Below are positions 57,269 to 64,000 of a DNA stretch of 64,000 nucleotides, piece after piece. This stretch comes from Crocinitomicaceae bacterium. GTDB lineage: Bacteria; Bacteroidota; Bacteroidia; Flavobacteriales_D; Crocinitomicaceae. The translations under genes were made by a program, and so were the position numbers. The notes under the pieces are model-generated. The model saw only the letters and a program-made list of their open reading frames with translations. It was not told the DNA's origin and did not search any database. The number at the start of each line of letters is the position of its first letter. The stretch's first letter is position 1. The stretch covers positions 124,001 to 188,000 of the forward strand of contig JAQVCM010000001.1 in the NCBI GenBank assembly GCA_028689775.1, read 5' to 3'.

Positions 57269-57738
57269 TAAACTTTTGACTTATTTCGAACAACGATTGC
57301 GCCAACAAATAAAAATCCAATCAAGATAGCCCAAATAGAAAGGGAATTTTCTTTTATCGAATTACAAGAGCCGTGGTAAACACCATTTGGAAATCCAATA
57401 AACTTTGTTGATTCAGGATAATCGAAACCGATGTTTTTGATTGATTCCAAAACTTGAGAATTTGATTGATTTTTGAAGTAAACGGTGTCATTTCGATTTT
57501 TCATGTAGCGAACATACATTTTCTGCGCTTTGAAAAACTGAACTGAATCTACTTGTCTGTTGAAGTATAATGGAGATATTGCACCAAAATTATCAGTTCT
57601 ATCCAATACATCCACCATTTCTCCCGCTTGACTTTTCAAGGCAATGACGTTGGTTTGTGCATGCGTTGCGAACGAAAACATGCTGGAACAAATCAACATT
57701 TTCCAACCTAATTTTAAATTTTTCATACTCATTTTCAT
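57268..57738 (-). CDS. Secreted hypothetical protein with C-terminal membrane helix
   Basis: 156 aa. N-terminal signal ending SFATHAQ, then KSQAGEMVDVLDRTDNFGAI, and a C-terminal helix SIWAILIGFLFVGAIVVRN. Overlaps both neighbours by a few bp, so part of the same operon as the DoxX-like gene. Confidence 0.7.
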   Translation of the reverse strand: MKMSMKNLKLGWKMLICSSMFSFATHAQTNVIALKSQAGEMVDVLDRTDNFGAISPLYFNRQVDSVQFFKAQKMYVRYMKNRNDTVYFKNQSNSQVLESIKNIGFDYPESTKFIGFPNGVYHGSCNSIKENSLSIWAILIGFLFVGAIVVRNKSKV

Positions 57739-58682
57739 TTTGTTAAATTCAAATTTTTCAACTCACCATTTGGTGTGACGATAAAATATTCATTTCCTTT
57801 TTCAAGATTTTTCTTGTCTTTTCTAATCAATAATTTCACTTCATACATGATTTGAATAACGGGCTCTAAGATGGTGGAATTGATGACAAAATCAAACTCT
57901 TTATCCGTTATAGGTTGATAATAAAGCGTGATAGATTTATCTGCTGTATTGACGTTTGCTGATTTTTTTAAATTCAAGGATGAACTATTAAAAGACTCAT
58001 AAGATTTATACATTTCAACGGGCAACATGATTTTATATCCGTCAGAAATTCCTTTTTCCACATTGGTAAAAGGTGCTCCTAGAATCGTTTCATAATTCTT
58101 TTGCTTTTCCTGTAAAATCACTTTCGCTTTACTCATTAATTCTTTTTTGATGTTTTCAAGGTTGCTCGAAAAATAATCCACTCGAACCAAATCATAAATT
58201 TCTTGATTCGATAAAATGCCGATGAAATCATTTAATTGGTTCGGATCCTTATATTGGATGTGAATATTTTTCTTTAGCTCAAATCCTTTCGGAATTTCAT
58301 TGTAGCTCTTCTTGCTAAAAATCTTTTTTTCTGTTTCAAATTCATAAACGGGAACAAATGAAATCATGTCAATAAAAGTTTCGACATTCGGTTTCTCTTT
58401 GATAGTGATTAATGCTTGTGAAATCCTTTGATCGATCAATCCATTGACTTCTTCTGTTGTTTTTCCAACTTGTGTTAAGCTAAATATAGCAACGTACGTA
58501 TCCGCTTTCACATTGGCTAATCCTTTTACACTGATATAAGTGTCCATCGTAGAAGGCGAATTTATTTGTATGTTTTGATCAGGAAATCGCACTTGGTTTT
58601 GGTAATTTACATTTCCAGAAGATTGACTAATTGCGAGTTGACCTGTCAATACGAAGAACACTAAAGCTGCTATTTTTTTCAT
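57735..58682 (-). CDS. SIMPL-domain (DUF541) secreted protein
   Basis: 315 aa from ATG 58682 (MKKIAALVFFVLTGQLAISQ); the upstream 22 residues are not needed. The region ISVKGLANVKADTYVAIFSL, QVGKTTEEVNGLIDQ is the SIMPL/DUF541 signature. Periplasmic, role unknown. First gene of the four-gene minus operon ending at the DoxX-like/TPR-like genes. Confidence 0.8.
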   Translation of the reverse strand: MKKIAALVFFVLTGQLAISQSSGNVNYQNQVRFPDQNIQINSPSTMDTYISVKGLANVKADTYVAIFSLTQVGKTTEEVNGLIDQRISQALITIKEKPNVETFIDMISFVPVYEFETEKKIFSKKSYNEIPKGFELKKNIHIQYKDPNQLNDFIGILSNQEIYDLVRVDYFSSNLENIKKELMSKAKVILQEKQKNYETILGAPFTNVEKGISDGYKIMLPVEMYKSYESFNSSSLNLKKSANVNTADKSITLYYQPITDKEFDFVINSTILEPVIQIMYEVKLLIRKDKKNLEKGNEYFIVTPNGELKNLNLTK

Positions 58683-58835
58683 AGTTTTACATTTTTGAGA
58701 CAAGATTAATTCTTTCCCTCGGAATTGCTGTTGTACAAGCACTTTCAACTTACTGTAAAAGAAAATGTGTACTTTACAGTCGTTTTACAGCGGGGAAAAT
58801 GAAAAAAAACTTCGAACTTCGCAGCGCATTAGAGG

Positions 58836-59741
58836 ATGGATCAATTGACGGCATTTTACGAGTTGAAAAAATTAGTGCTTTTGCGCTACCAAGAAACCTA
58901 TCCGTATGTTTACTTGGATTGGAAAACGTTCAGCAGCAAAGACATTTTGCAATTGATTGAGGACATCGAGGAAAATACCAAACAACGCATCAGCGAAAAG
59001 TGGATTTACACGCATTTGAAACCTGAATTCAACGAGAAAATTCCGCGGAAAGATCTCTTGGATATTTTAGCAACCTATGTTCGATATGAATCTTGGGACG
59101 CATTTGCTCATCAGATTTCCGAACCGCTTTTGTTGGAAAAGAAACCGCAAAAACAGCGTTGGTTTCGTTGGTGGATTCTTCCATTTATAGGACTGATTGC
59201 TTTGGGAATTTACTTTTCCTGGAAATTGACTCGAACAGAAATTGAACCGGAAGTCAAAGTTGAGCCGATTGAAATGAAAGATTTCCACACTGGCGAAGCG
59301 ATTGAAGACTCGGCGATTCACCTGTTTGTCAAAGAAAAAGGTGTTTTAGCACCTTTGGAAAGCAAGGAGATTTTGAGTTTGAAACCGGAAACTGAAATTG
59401 TGGTTGAGAGTCCGTTTTATGCCGAAGCGAAAGTAGAGAAGAAGGATGAAAAAACGGTTCTTGTTTTAAAAGCGGATGATTATGCGATGCGTTTGAAAGC
59501 CTTCATTCAGTCGGATATCAAGGATTGGGAAACTCGAAAAGCGCAATTGAACGACATCCTTTCCGACGAACTGGAAGTATTGATTCACTTGCAAAATAAC
59601 TTGGGAATTGAATACATGAATAAAGAAGAATTTGCGAAAAAGTTAATTATTCCGACCAAAACCATCAAAAATTGGCAGATTCTTTCTTTGGAACAAGACG
59701 CTTCTCAAAAGATTACTAAAATTCGAATTAAACAGAATTGA
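58836..59741 (+). CDS. Membrane-anchored protein of unknown function
   Basis: 301 aa. Cytoplasmic N-terminal helical domain (KWIYTHLKPEFNEKIPRKDL; DILATYVRYESWDAF) resembling a small DNA-binding or sensor domain, one membrane helix (WWILPFIGLIALGIYFSWKL), then a beta-rich extracytoplasmic part. The layout recalls anti-sigma-type regulators but no motif confirms it. 1 bp from the next gene. Confidence 0.7.
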   Translation: MDQLTAFYELKKLVLLRYQETYPYVYLDWKTFSSKDILQLIEDIEENTKQRISEKWIYTHLKPEFNEKIPRKDLLDILATYVRYESWDAFAHQISEPLLLEKKPQKQRWFRWWILPFIGLIALGIYFSWKLTRTEIEPEVKVEPIEMKDFHTGEAIEDSAIHLFVKEKGVLAPLESKEILSLKPETEIVVESPFYAEAKVEKKDEKTVLVLKADDYAMRLKAFIQSDIKDWETRKAQLNDILSDELEVLIHLQNNLGIEYMNKEEFAKKLIIPTKTIKNWQILSLEQDASQKITKIRIKQN

Positions 59742-59742
59742 T

Positions 59743-60303
59743 ATGAAGAATTTAATCCTCATCTTGTTTTTCTCCAGTTTCCTTTCATTCGCTTGGTCGC
59801 AATCGCTTGAGCATGTTGCAACTGATGCAAAAGTTTCTGAAGTGACCATTCAAAACTCGTTCGACCGATTGACACTTCAATCGTATGCCGTACAAGCACA
59901 ATCGAAAGTCGAAGAATTGATGGAATATTTAAGCTTGGCACAAAATCCAGCTAATCCAACCGACTTAAACGAACAATTGAAAAGCAACATGACACAGCTT
60001 TTTATTCAAGGAAATAAAATACAACTGACTGGCATTGAGAGTAGAAAGACTTACGTAACATCCGTCAATTGGATAGATGATTGGAAAGAATCAAATGTCA
60101 AAATCATCTCTTTGGAACTGATCGATTCAGAATTAAAAAGTTCCTATTGGATTTATAATTACAAATTGAATTATGAAATCAACGGCAAACGAAGAAATAA
60201 GAAAATGAAAGTTCAAGTCTATTTTAAACCAATGACCAAAAACTTTGGTAGCGAAAAGAGAGCGGTTTGGGATTTGAAGATTGGGGATGTGATTTTTCTT
60301 TAA
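59743..60303 (+). CDS. Secreted hypothetical protein
   Basis: 186 aa. Signal peptide MKNLILILFFSSFLSFAWSQ. C-terminus KVQVYFKPMTKNFGSEKRAV, WDLKIG is duplicated at 61332-61405. Cotranscribed with the upstream membrane protein. Confidence 0.75.
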   Translation: MKNLILILFFSSFLSFAWSQSLEHVATDAKVSEVTIQNSFDRLTLQSYAVQAQSKVEELMEYLSLAQNPANPTDLNEQLKSNMTQLFIQGNKIQLTGIESRKTYVTSVNWIDDWKESNVKIISLELIDSELKSSYWIYNYKLNYEINGKRRNKKMKVQVYFKPMTKNFGSEKRAVWDLKIGDVIFL

Positions 60304-60869
60304 TTAATCCGATTCCCACCTCGTCCACCAAAAACAATTCCAAAATAATGAAAGCCAGCAGAAAAGTTAATTGATCTTTCATTCAAGTGTTTATAAGTAT
60401 ATTCTAAACCAATGCTAAATCGATCGAAGTTAAACCGAATTTGAGGATAAACAGCATAGGTAGATCTAAAATCGGGCATCAGTGCATCATCTGAAACGAT
60501 GATTAACCCAGTATTTATTACAAAGTCGAGCGATGTATTATTGGAGTAGTCAACATGAAATCCAAGTCCAACTTGCGGGGATGCTACGAGTAGGCCGTAG
60601 TTATGAAGTCCAATTCTAGTCCATGTTAATCGAAAAAATCCTGTGCTACGCTTCCTAGTTTTAAATGCCCAATAATTACCGACTTCAAATTGAATTCCCC
60701 CAACTGCTACTTCCAGCCTTCCGGATTTTAGAGCATTAGCTTTAAGTCCAACAGCTGGTATCACTCCCCAAAAAAAACGATCTAATTCCAAGGTATTTTG
60801 GTTTTGACTATAACCAATAATTGATTGGCTGAATAGAAATAAAAGTAGTGTGAGTTTTAGGTATTTCAT
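60300..60869 (-). CDS. Outer-membrane beta-barrel-like protein
   Basis: 189 aa. Signal peptide ending SIIGYSQ. Alternating amphipathic strands with aromatic ends (GLLVASPQVGLGFHVDYSNN; FDRFSIGLEYTYKHLNERSI; SAGFHYFGIVFGGRG) fit a small outer-membrane barrel. Overlaps the convergent gene by 4 bp. Confidence 0.7.
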   Translation of the reverse strand: MKYLKLTLLLFLFSQSIIGYSQNQNTLELDRFFWGVIPAVGLKANALKSGRLEVAVGGIQFEVGNYWAFKTRKRSTGFFRLTWTRIGLHNYGLLVASPQVGLGFHVDYSNNTSLDFVINTGLIIVSDDALMPDFRSTYAVYPQIRFNFDRFSIGLEYTYKHLNERSINFSAGFHYFGIVFGGRGGNRIN

Positions 60870-60980
60870 AAGAAAGTCTTCATGTAGTTATACCAAAACT
60901 AAGAAAATTACTTTAATGTACACTGATTAATAAAAACAAATGAAGATTTTGATAACGTGAAAATTACAATTCCTAAGGAC

Positions 60981-61149
60981 TTATTTTAGATGTAAGAAAT
61001 CCCCTAAAATCCCCTCCAAATCTCGCGTTTCTTCCACATGCGACATATGCGCAACTTCCGAAAGAATAATTAATTCAGCTTCCATCGTTGCTGTTCTTTC
61101 CAACATCTCTTTCATCGGAATGACTTGATCTTTTTCTCCTTGAATAATT
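60981..61149 (-). pseudogene. Alpha/beta hydrolase C-terminal remnant, copy 1
   Basis: Reads IIQGEKDQVIPMKEMLERTA, then AELIILSEVAHMSHVEETRD, LEGILGDFLHLK and stop. The GEKDxxIP and AHMSHVE segments are typical of the acid and histidine ends of alpha/beta hydrolases. The N-terminal two thirds are missing. Confidence 0.75.
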
Positions 61150-61331
61150 TATTATTAATCTATCTCTGCATCTATGTTCAAAATGAAATGGTTTTTAGAT
61201 GATGAACGTTACTGTCTCAACTTTAATAAGTTGCCTTTAGATAAATATACAAATGTCGAGATTATTCGCTAAAAGTAAAACGATGCTTTATATGTGTTTT
61301 CTGATTTCTTTAATTTGTGATGTTGCAAAAA

Positions 61332-61405
61332 TTCAAGTCTATTTTAAACCAATGACCAAAAAAATCGGTAGCGAAAAGAGAGCAGTTTGGGATTTGAAGA
61401 TTGGG
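61332..61405 (+). pseudogene. Duplicated C-terminal fragment of the gene at 59743
   Basis: TTCAAGTCTATTTTAAACCA and on matches 60212-60285 with few changes (74 bp each). It sits in a short open frame from 61253 without its own N-terminal domain. Confidence 0.9.
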
Positions 61406-61441
61406 AATATTGGGTTTATTGATTTTGGTAAAAGTCAAATT

Positions 61442-62821
61442 CTAATAGGATAATAGTTGATAAGTTTCTGGATATGCACTTCGAACAATTTGCAACTGAT
61501 TTAATTCCTCCACAATCGTATTTAGATAAAATCCAATGCCAAGTGGAGCAGCATACAAATCATTAGATACCTGTTTTAATTGATATTTTTGTAAAATGGA
61601 GTCTATTTCTTTTTGCTCCTCTTCTGATAGTTCCGTAATTTCTTTATTCCAAACAATGCGCAATTGATTTGTTAGAAGTGTATTTCTACCTAAACGATGA
61701 CCTGCTGAAACTAGGAATGTACTATAGCTGCGCAGTTTTTCTAATATGTTATCATTTTCTGCATCAAACGCTTCTCCTGACTTTTTTTGGTAATTATTAG
61801 AATTCGGAATTCGCATCAAACCTAATTCATCAATTAGGAGGTTAAATTCTTTGTTCCTAGACGTAAAAGGAAAAATTGTAATGTATGTCGAGTCTAGCGT
61901 AAAAGAACGCTTATTCGATTTCGTGTAATAAAGTGGAGTTCCAATAGGATACATTATCACGAACAATGTGTCGAAATTTGGCGATTGAGTGGATTTGTAT
62001 TCTAAAAATTGTTCTTCGTAACCTGGATATGAAATATGAAAACGATGCTCAACATTTTCTTCAAAAAGCAATTTGTATTTATAGCGTGAAGGTTTATCAG
62101 ATAGAGTTATTTGAATATCAGAATCAAAATGAATAGAAAGGTGTTCATCTGTTAAAGGTTTAAGTTCACTTTTCCTGTCTATTATTTGTTTTTTGTTTTG
62201 CGCTAAAACAACAATGTGTTTTGATATAAACCTTTTTTCAATTGGCTGAGAAACAATAGGTCTACCAGGTAAGGTATCCTTTTTAGCGTAAACAGTTGTA
62301 TTCGGCGGTTTCGTATGATCAATTTGTTTGGAAGGTCCATTGTATAAGTCGGTCCAGTATTTCAGCTGAAATGTGGCTAAATCATATTGCTCTTGATTCT
62401 TTAAGTCGAAATAGTAGGTACTTTTACTTGAATAAATGTACATTAATCGCTGAGCACCGTCGCTATTTTTTTGTAAATATTCGGGTTTAATTTCACCTGC
62501 TTTTAATAGTAATTCTACAGCTTTGTCCCAAGAATAAAACATTTGTTCTTGGGAACAATTTCTTGAATTTACTGCGCTTAAATAAAAATCAGAAAGTAAA
62601 ACAAAATAGGAGTAGTGATTTAAACACCTGCTATCTGGTGGATTTTGACTGTAATAATCTGCCTTTGAGATTAGAGAATCCGCAGTGTAACATGAATAGT
62701 TCGCAATGCATTCTTTTTGTGCATCTTTAATAATAGAATTACAATTGTAATCTTTGTATTGACCCATTGAAAAACCAAAATTGAAACAAGACAGTAAAAC
62801 TACAAGAACTAGACTCTTCAT
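61442..62821 (-). CDS. Secreted hypothetical protein (459 aa)
   Basis: Signal peptide MKSLVLVVLLSCFNFGFSMG. Cysteine-containing N-terminal helical part (YNCNSIIKDAQKECIANYSC), then a basic/Pro linker and two beta-rich regions. No family recognised. Flanked on both sides by duplicated remnants. Confidence 0.75.
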   Translation of the reverse strand: MKSLVLVVLLSCFNFGFSMGQYKDYNCNSIIKDAQKECIANYSCYTADSLISKADYYSQNPPDSRCLNHYSYFVLLSDFYLSAVNSRNCSQEQMFYSWDKAVELLLKAGEIKPEYLQKNSDGAQRLMYIYSSKSTYYFDLKNQEQYDLATFQLKYWTDLYNGPSKQIDHTKPPNTTVYAKKDTLPGRPIVSQPIEKRFISKHIVVLAQNKKQIIDRKSELKPLTDEHLSIHFDSDIQITLSDKPSRYKYKLLFEENVEHRFHISYPGYEEQFLEYKSTQSPNFDTLFVIMYPIGTPLYYTKSNKRSFTLDSTYITIFPFTSRNKEFNLLIDELGLMRIPNSNNYQKKSGEAFDAENDNILEKLRSYSTFLVSAGHRLGRNTLLTNQLRIVWNKEITELSEEEQKEIDSILQKYQLKQVSNDLYAAPLGIGFYLNTIVEELNQLQIVRSAYPETYQLLSY

Positions 62822-62886
62822 TAATTACAGATTAATTTGATCTAAATTTAAACAGTTAATGACAATGTTTCAACACGAAGTTTTAC

Positions 62887-62975
62887 CTATTTTAAAAAAT
62901 CCCCTAAAATCAATTCCAAATCTCCCGTACTTTCCACATGCGACATGTGAGCCGCTTGCGCAAGAATATTTCTTG
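62887..62975 (-). pseudogene. Alpha/beta hydrolase C-terminal remnant, copy 2
   Basis: Reads ILAQAAHMSHVESTGDLELI, LGDFLK and stop, similar to the remnant at 60981-61149 but shorter. Confidence 0.75.
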
Positions 62976-63060
62976 TAATTATTAGAACATGGATTCTACC
63001 AAATTAGTTCAAATCTAAACTGAGATTGATATCCTGTTGATTGAATAAAAATCTTCTTAT

Positions 63061-63510
63061 TTAGAAAAGTCTTTCATCCCAAAAATATTCCTCGTGCCTA
63101 ATCAAGGATACCATTTTTAAAAAATCTGGATGCGCAGTATTGATTACATAATTAAATTCCTGCTGAATAATAGCAGATGGAACTTGTAGAACTAGAGTTT
63201 CTCGATTAATATACCATTCATTTCCGATATCTTGAAGGACTGGATATTGTGCATCACTCCGCCAGTCAGACGGTAAATCTTTTATTTGAATTCGTTTGAA
63301 TAGTCTTTCATCATCAGCTATTGATATAACCATGACTTCAAATTTTATGGCTGGCATAACATTTAGGTGAACAACATTTTCAAGGGTTGAAAGTGACCTG
63401 CATTCGCCAGTATATATTACAAACTGATTATCCTTGTTCCAGCGATTAGATACGCCAGATGCAGTTAATGATTTAGAATGCTTTTTACTTGAAATTCTGA
63501 ATACCTCCAT
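63061..63510 (-). CDS. RES-domain NAD+ phosphorylase toxin
   Basis: 149 aa. VFRISSKKHSKSLTASGVSN, RWNKDNQFVIYTGECRSLST, LENVVH matches the RES fold with Arg and Glu catalytic candidates (Arg5, Glu in TLENVV). Such toxins deplete NAD+. 2 bp after its antitoxin gene. Confidence 0.92.
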   Translation of the reverse strand: MEVFRISSKKHSKSLTASGVSNRWNKDNQFVIYTGECRSLSTLENVVHLNVMPAIKFEVMVISIADDERLFKRIQIKDLPSDWRSDAQYPVLQDIGNEWYINRETLVLQVPSAIIQQEFNYVINTAHPDFLKMVSLIRHEEYFWDERLF

Positions 63511-63512
63511 AT

Positions 63513-63941
63513 TTACACATTATCTCCGTATTCAATTCCTGTAAGTCTGTCATCAATAAACTTAATTCCACTTGCAGTATCTATAAAGGTTGTCGGCGAT
63601 TTTTGACCGAAATAAAAATTTTCTGTCTTAAGCCATTTTTTGAATTTGTCTTGATTTCCAAATATTTCAATTCCATGCTTAAATAATGAGATCAGCATAA
63701 TGGCGTGCTCCCTTAATGATGGCTTTGTTACTTTATCAGTAGTTTTATGGTTTCTAAAAGTTTTCTCACTTATACTGAGCCATTCCGACAACTCTCTATC
63801 ATCACTATGGCTAATAGATTTTAAAATAGTGAAGTAAATTTTGTGACCACCACTCACTGATGAATGCACAATTTGAAGTATTTCATTTGAATCAAATTTT
63901 GATGGAATATCCTTCAGTTTTTTTTCTTCTGCTAATTTCAT
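63513..63941 (-). CDS. Xre/MbcA/ParS-family antitoxin (DUF2384)
   Basis: 142 aa. N-terminal helix-turn-helix region LSEWLSISEKTFRNHKTT and C-terminal toxin-binding segment TFIDTASGIKFIDDRLTGIE, YGDNV. Represses its own promoter; two palindromes lie upstream. The ATG lies at the predicted transcription start, so the mRNA may be leaderless. Confidence 0.92.
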   Translation of the reverse strand: MKLAEEKKLKDIPSKFDSNEILQIVHSSVSGGHKIYFTILKSISHSDDRELSEWLSISEKTFRNHKTTDKVTKPSLREHAIMLISLFKHGIEIFGNQDKFKKWLKTENFYFGQKSPTTFIDTASGIKFIDDRLTGIEYGDNV

Positions 63942-63945
63942 AATC

Positions 63946-63988
63946 CAAATATAGGTAATTTTACCTTAATGTAGCGGTATTTTTACCG
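63946..63988 (-). promoter_or_regulatory. RES/Xre operon promoter with two operator palindromes
   Basis: -7 box TATATTTG (63953-63946 minus strand). Palindromes AGGTAATTTTACCT (63953-63966) and CGGTATTTTTACCG (63975-63988) share GGTA..TTACC and lie 22 bp apart, two helical turns, as expected for antitoxin binding. Confidence 0.65.
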
Positions 63989-64000
63989 TTTTTTTAAAAT

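Larger units (their letters stand above)
60870..61441. other. Gene-poor region with two gene remnants
   Basis: Contains an alpha/beta hydrolase 3' remnant (minus strand) and a duplicated C-terminal fragment of the gene at 59743-60303 (plus strand). No intact gene. Confidence 0.75.

Overview
The window is about 64 kb of AT-rich chromosome from a Bacteroidota bacterium, most likely Flavobacteriales and probably close to Crocinitomicaceae/Fluviicola (inference, not proven). The pointers are Bacteroidota-type promoters (TTG, about 19 nt, then TAnnTTTG), secreted proteins with type IX secretion C-terminal domains, a split ATP synthase operon without atpD/atpC, and a DnaG that has lost most zinc ligands. 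No rRNA or tRNA gene was seen.

Layout. 1-3870: the end of cytochrome oxidase subunit I, then ruvB and queG. 3841-16311: a CRISPR-Cas island. It is bracketed by an exact 45-bp direct repeat of the queG 3' end (3796-3840 and 16267-16311), so it looks like an insertion into that end. From left to right it holds a degenerate CRISPR-repeat-like sequence overlapping the queG stop, a decayed Mu-like head-gene relic, a type II-C array (41 repeats, 40 spacers), cas2, cas1, two small unknown genes, a very large cas9 (1698 aa), a divergent tracrRNA with its own promoter, and two further tandem tracrRNA-tail-like modules. The first five CRISPR repeats are 93 bp because each carries the same 46-bp insertion; the other 36 are 47 bp. 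16341-16903: a MazEF-like toxin-antitoxin pair. 17105-22467: the ATP synthase operon atpB-E-F-H-A-G (minus strand), with a four-helix-bundle gene wedged between atpA and atpG. 22985-31695: msrB, a DUF4836-like lipoprotein, T9SS-sorted proteins, an epimerase, an alkyltransferase-like protein, a membrane glycosyltransferase-like protein and small lipoproteins. 31895-32748: a HEPN-like gene with a frameshifted partner. 33154-42983: paired M16 peptidases, nitronate monooxygenase, DUF983, ferredoxin-NADP reductase, polyprenyl synthase and assorted secreted proteins. 43005-44987: dnaG. 44999-48209: a possible defence cluster (HEPN-motif protein, single-HKD PLD-like protein, HNH-like nuclease). 48572-64000: secreted or lipoprotein genes of unknown role mixed with three toxin-antitoxin loci (ParE/RelE-like, hipBA, RES/Xre) and several segmental duplications that leave gene-end remnants.

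How the genes work together. tracrRNA (plus strand) carries an anti-repeat complementary to the plus strand of the repeats, so the array must be transcribed left to right, toward cas2. Cas9 is the effector and Cas1-Cas2 integrate spacers, probably at the cas2-proximal end, because the opposite end is degenerate. The two small genes between cas9 and cas1, the insertion-bearing repeats and the tandem tracrRNA-like modules are the least explained parts of this system. All functional calls rest on motifs read by eye; no database search was run.
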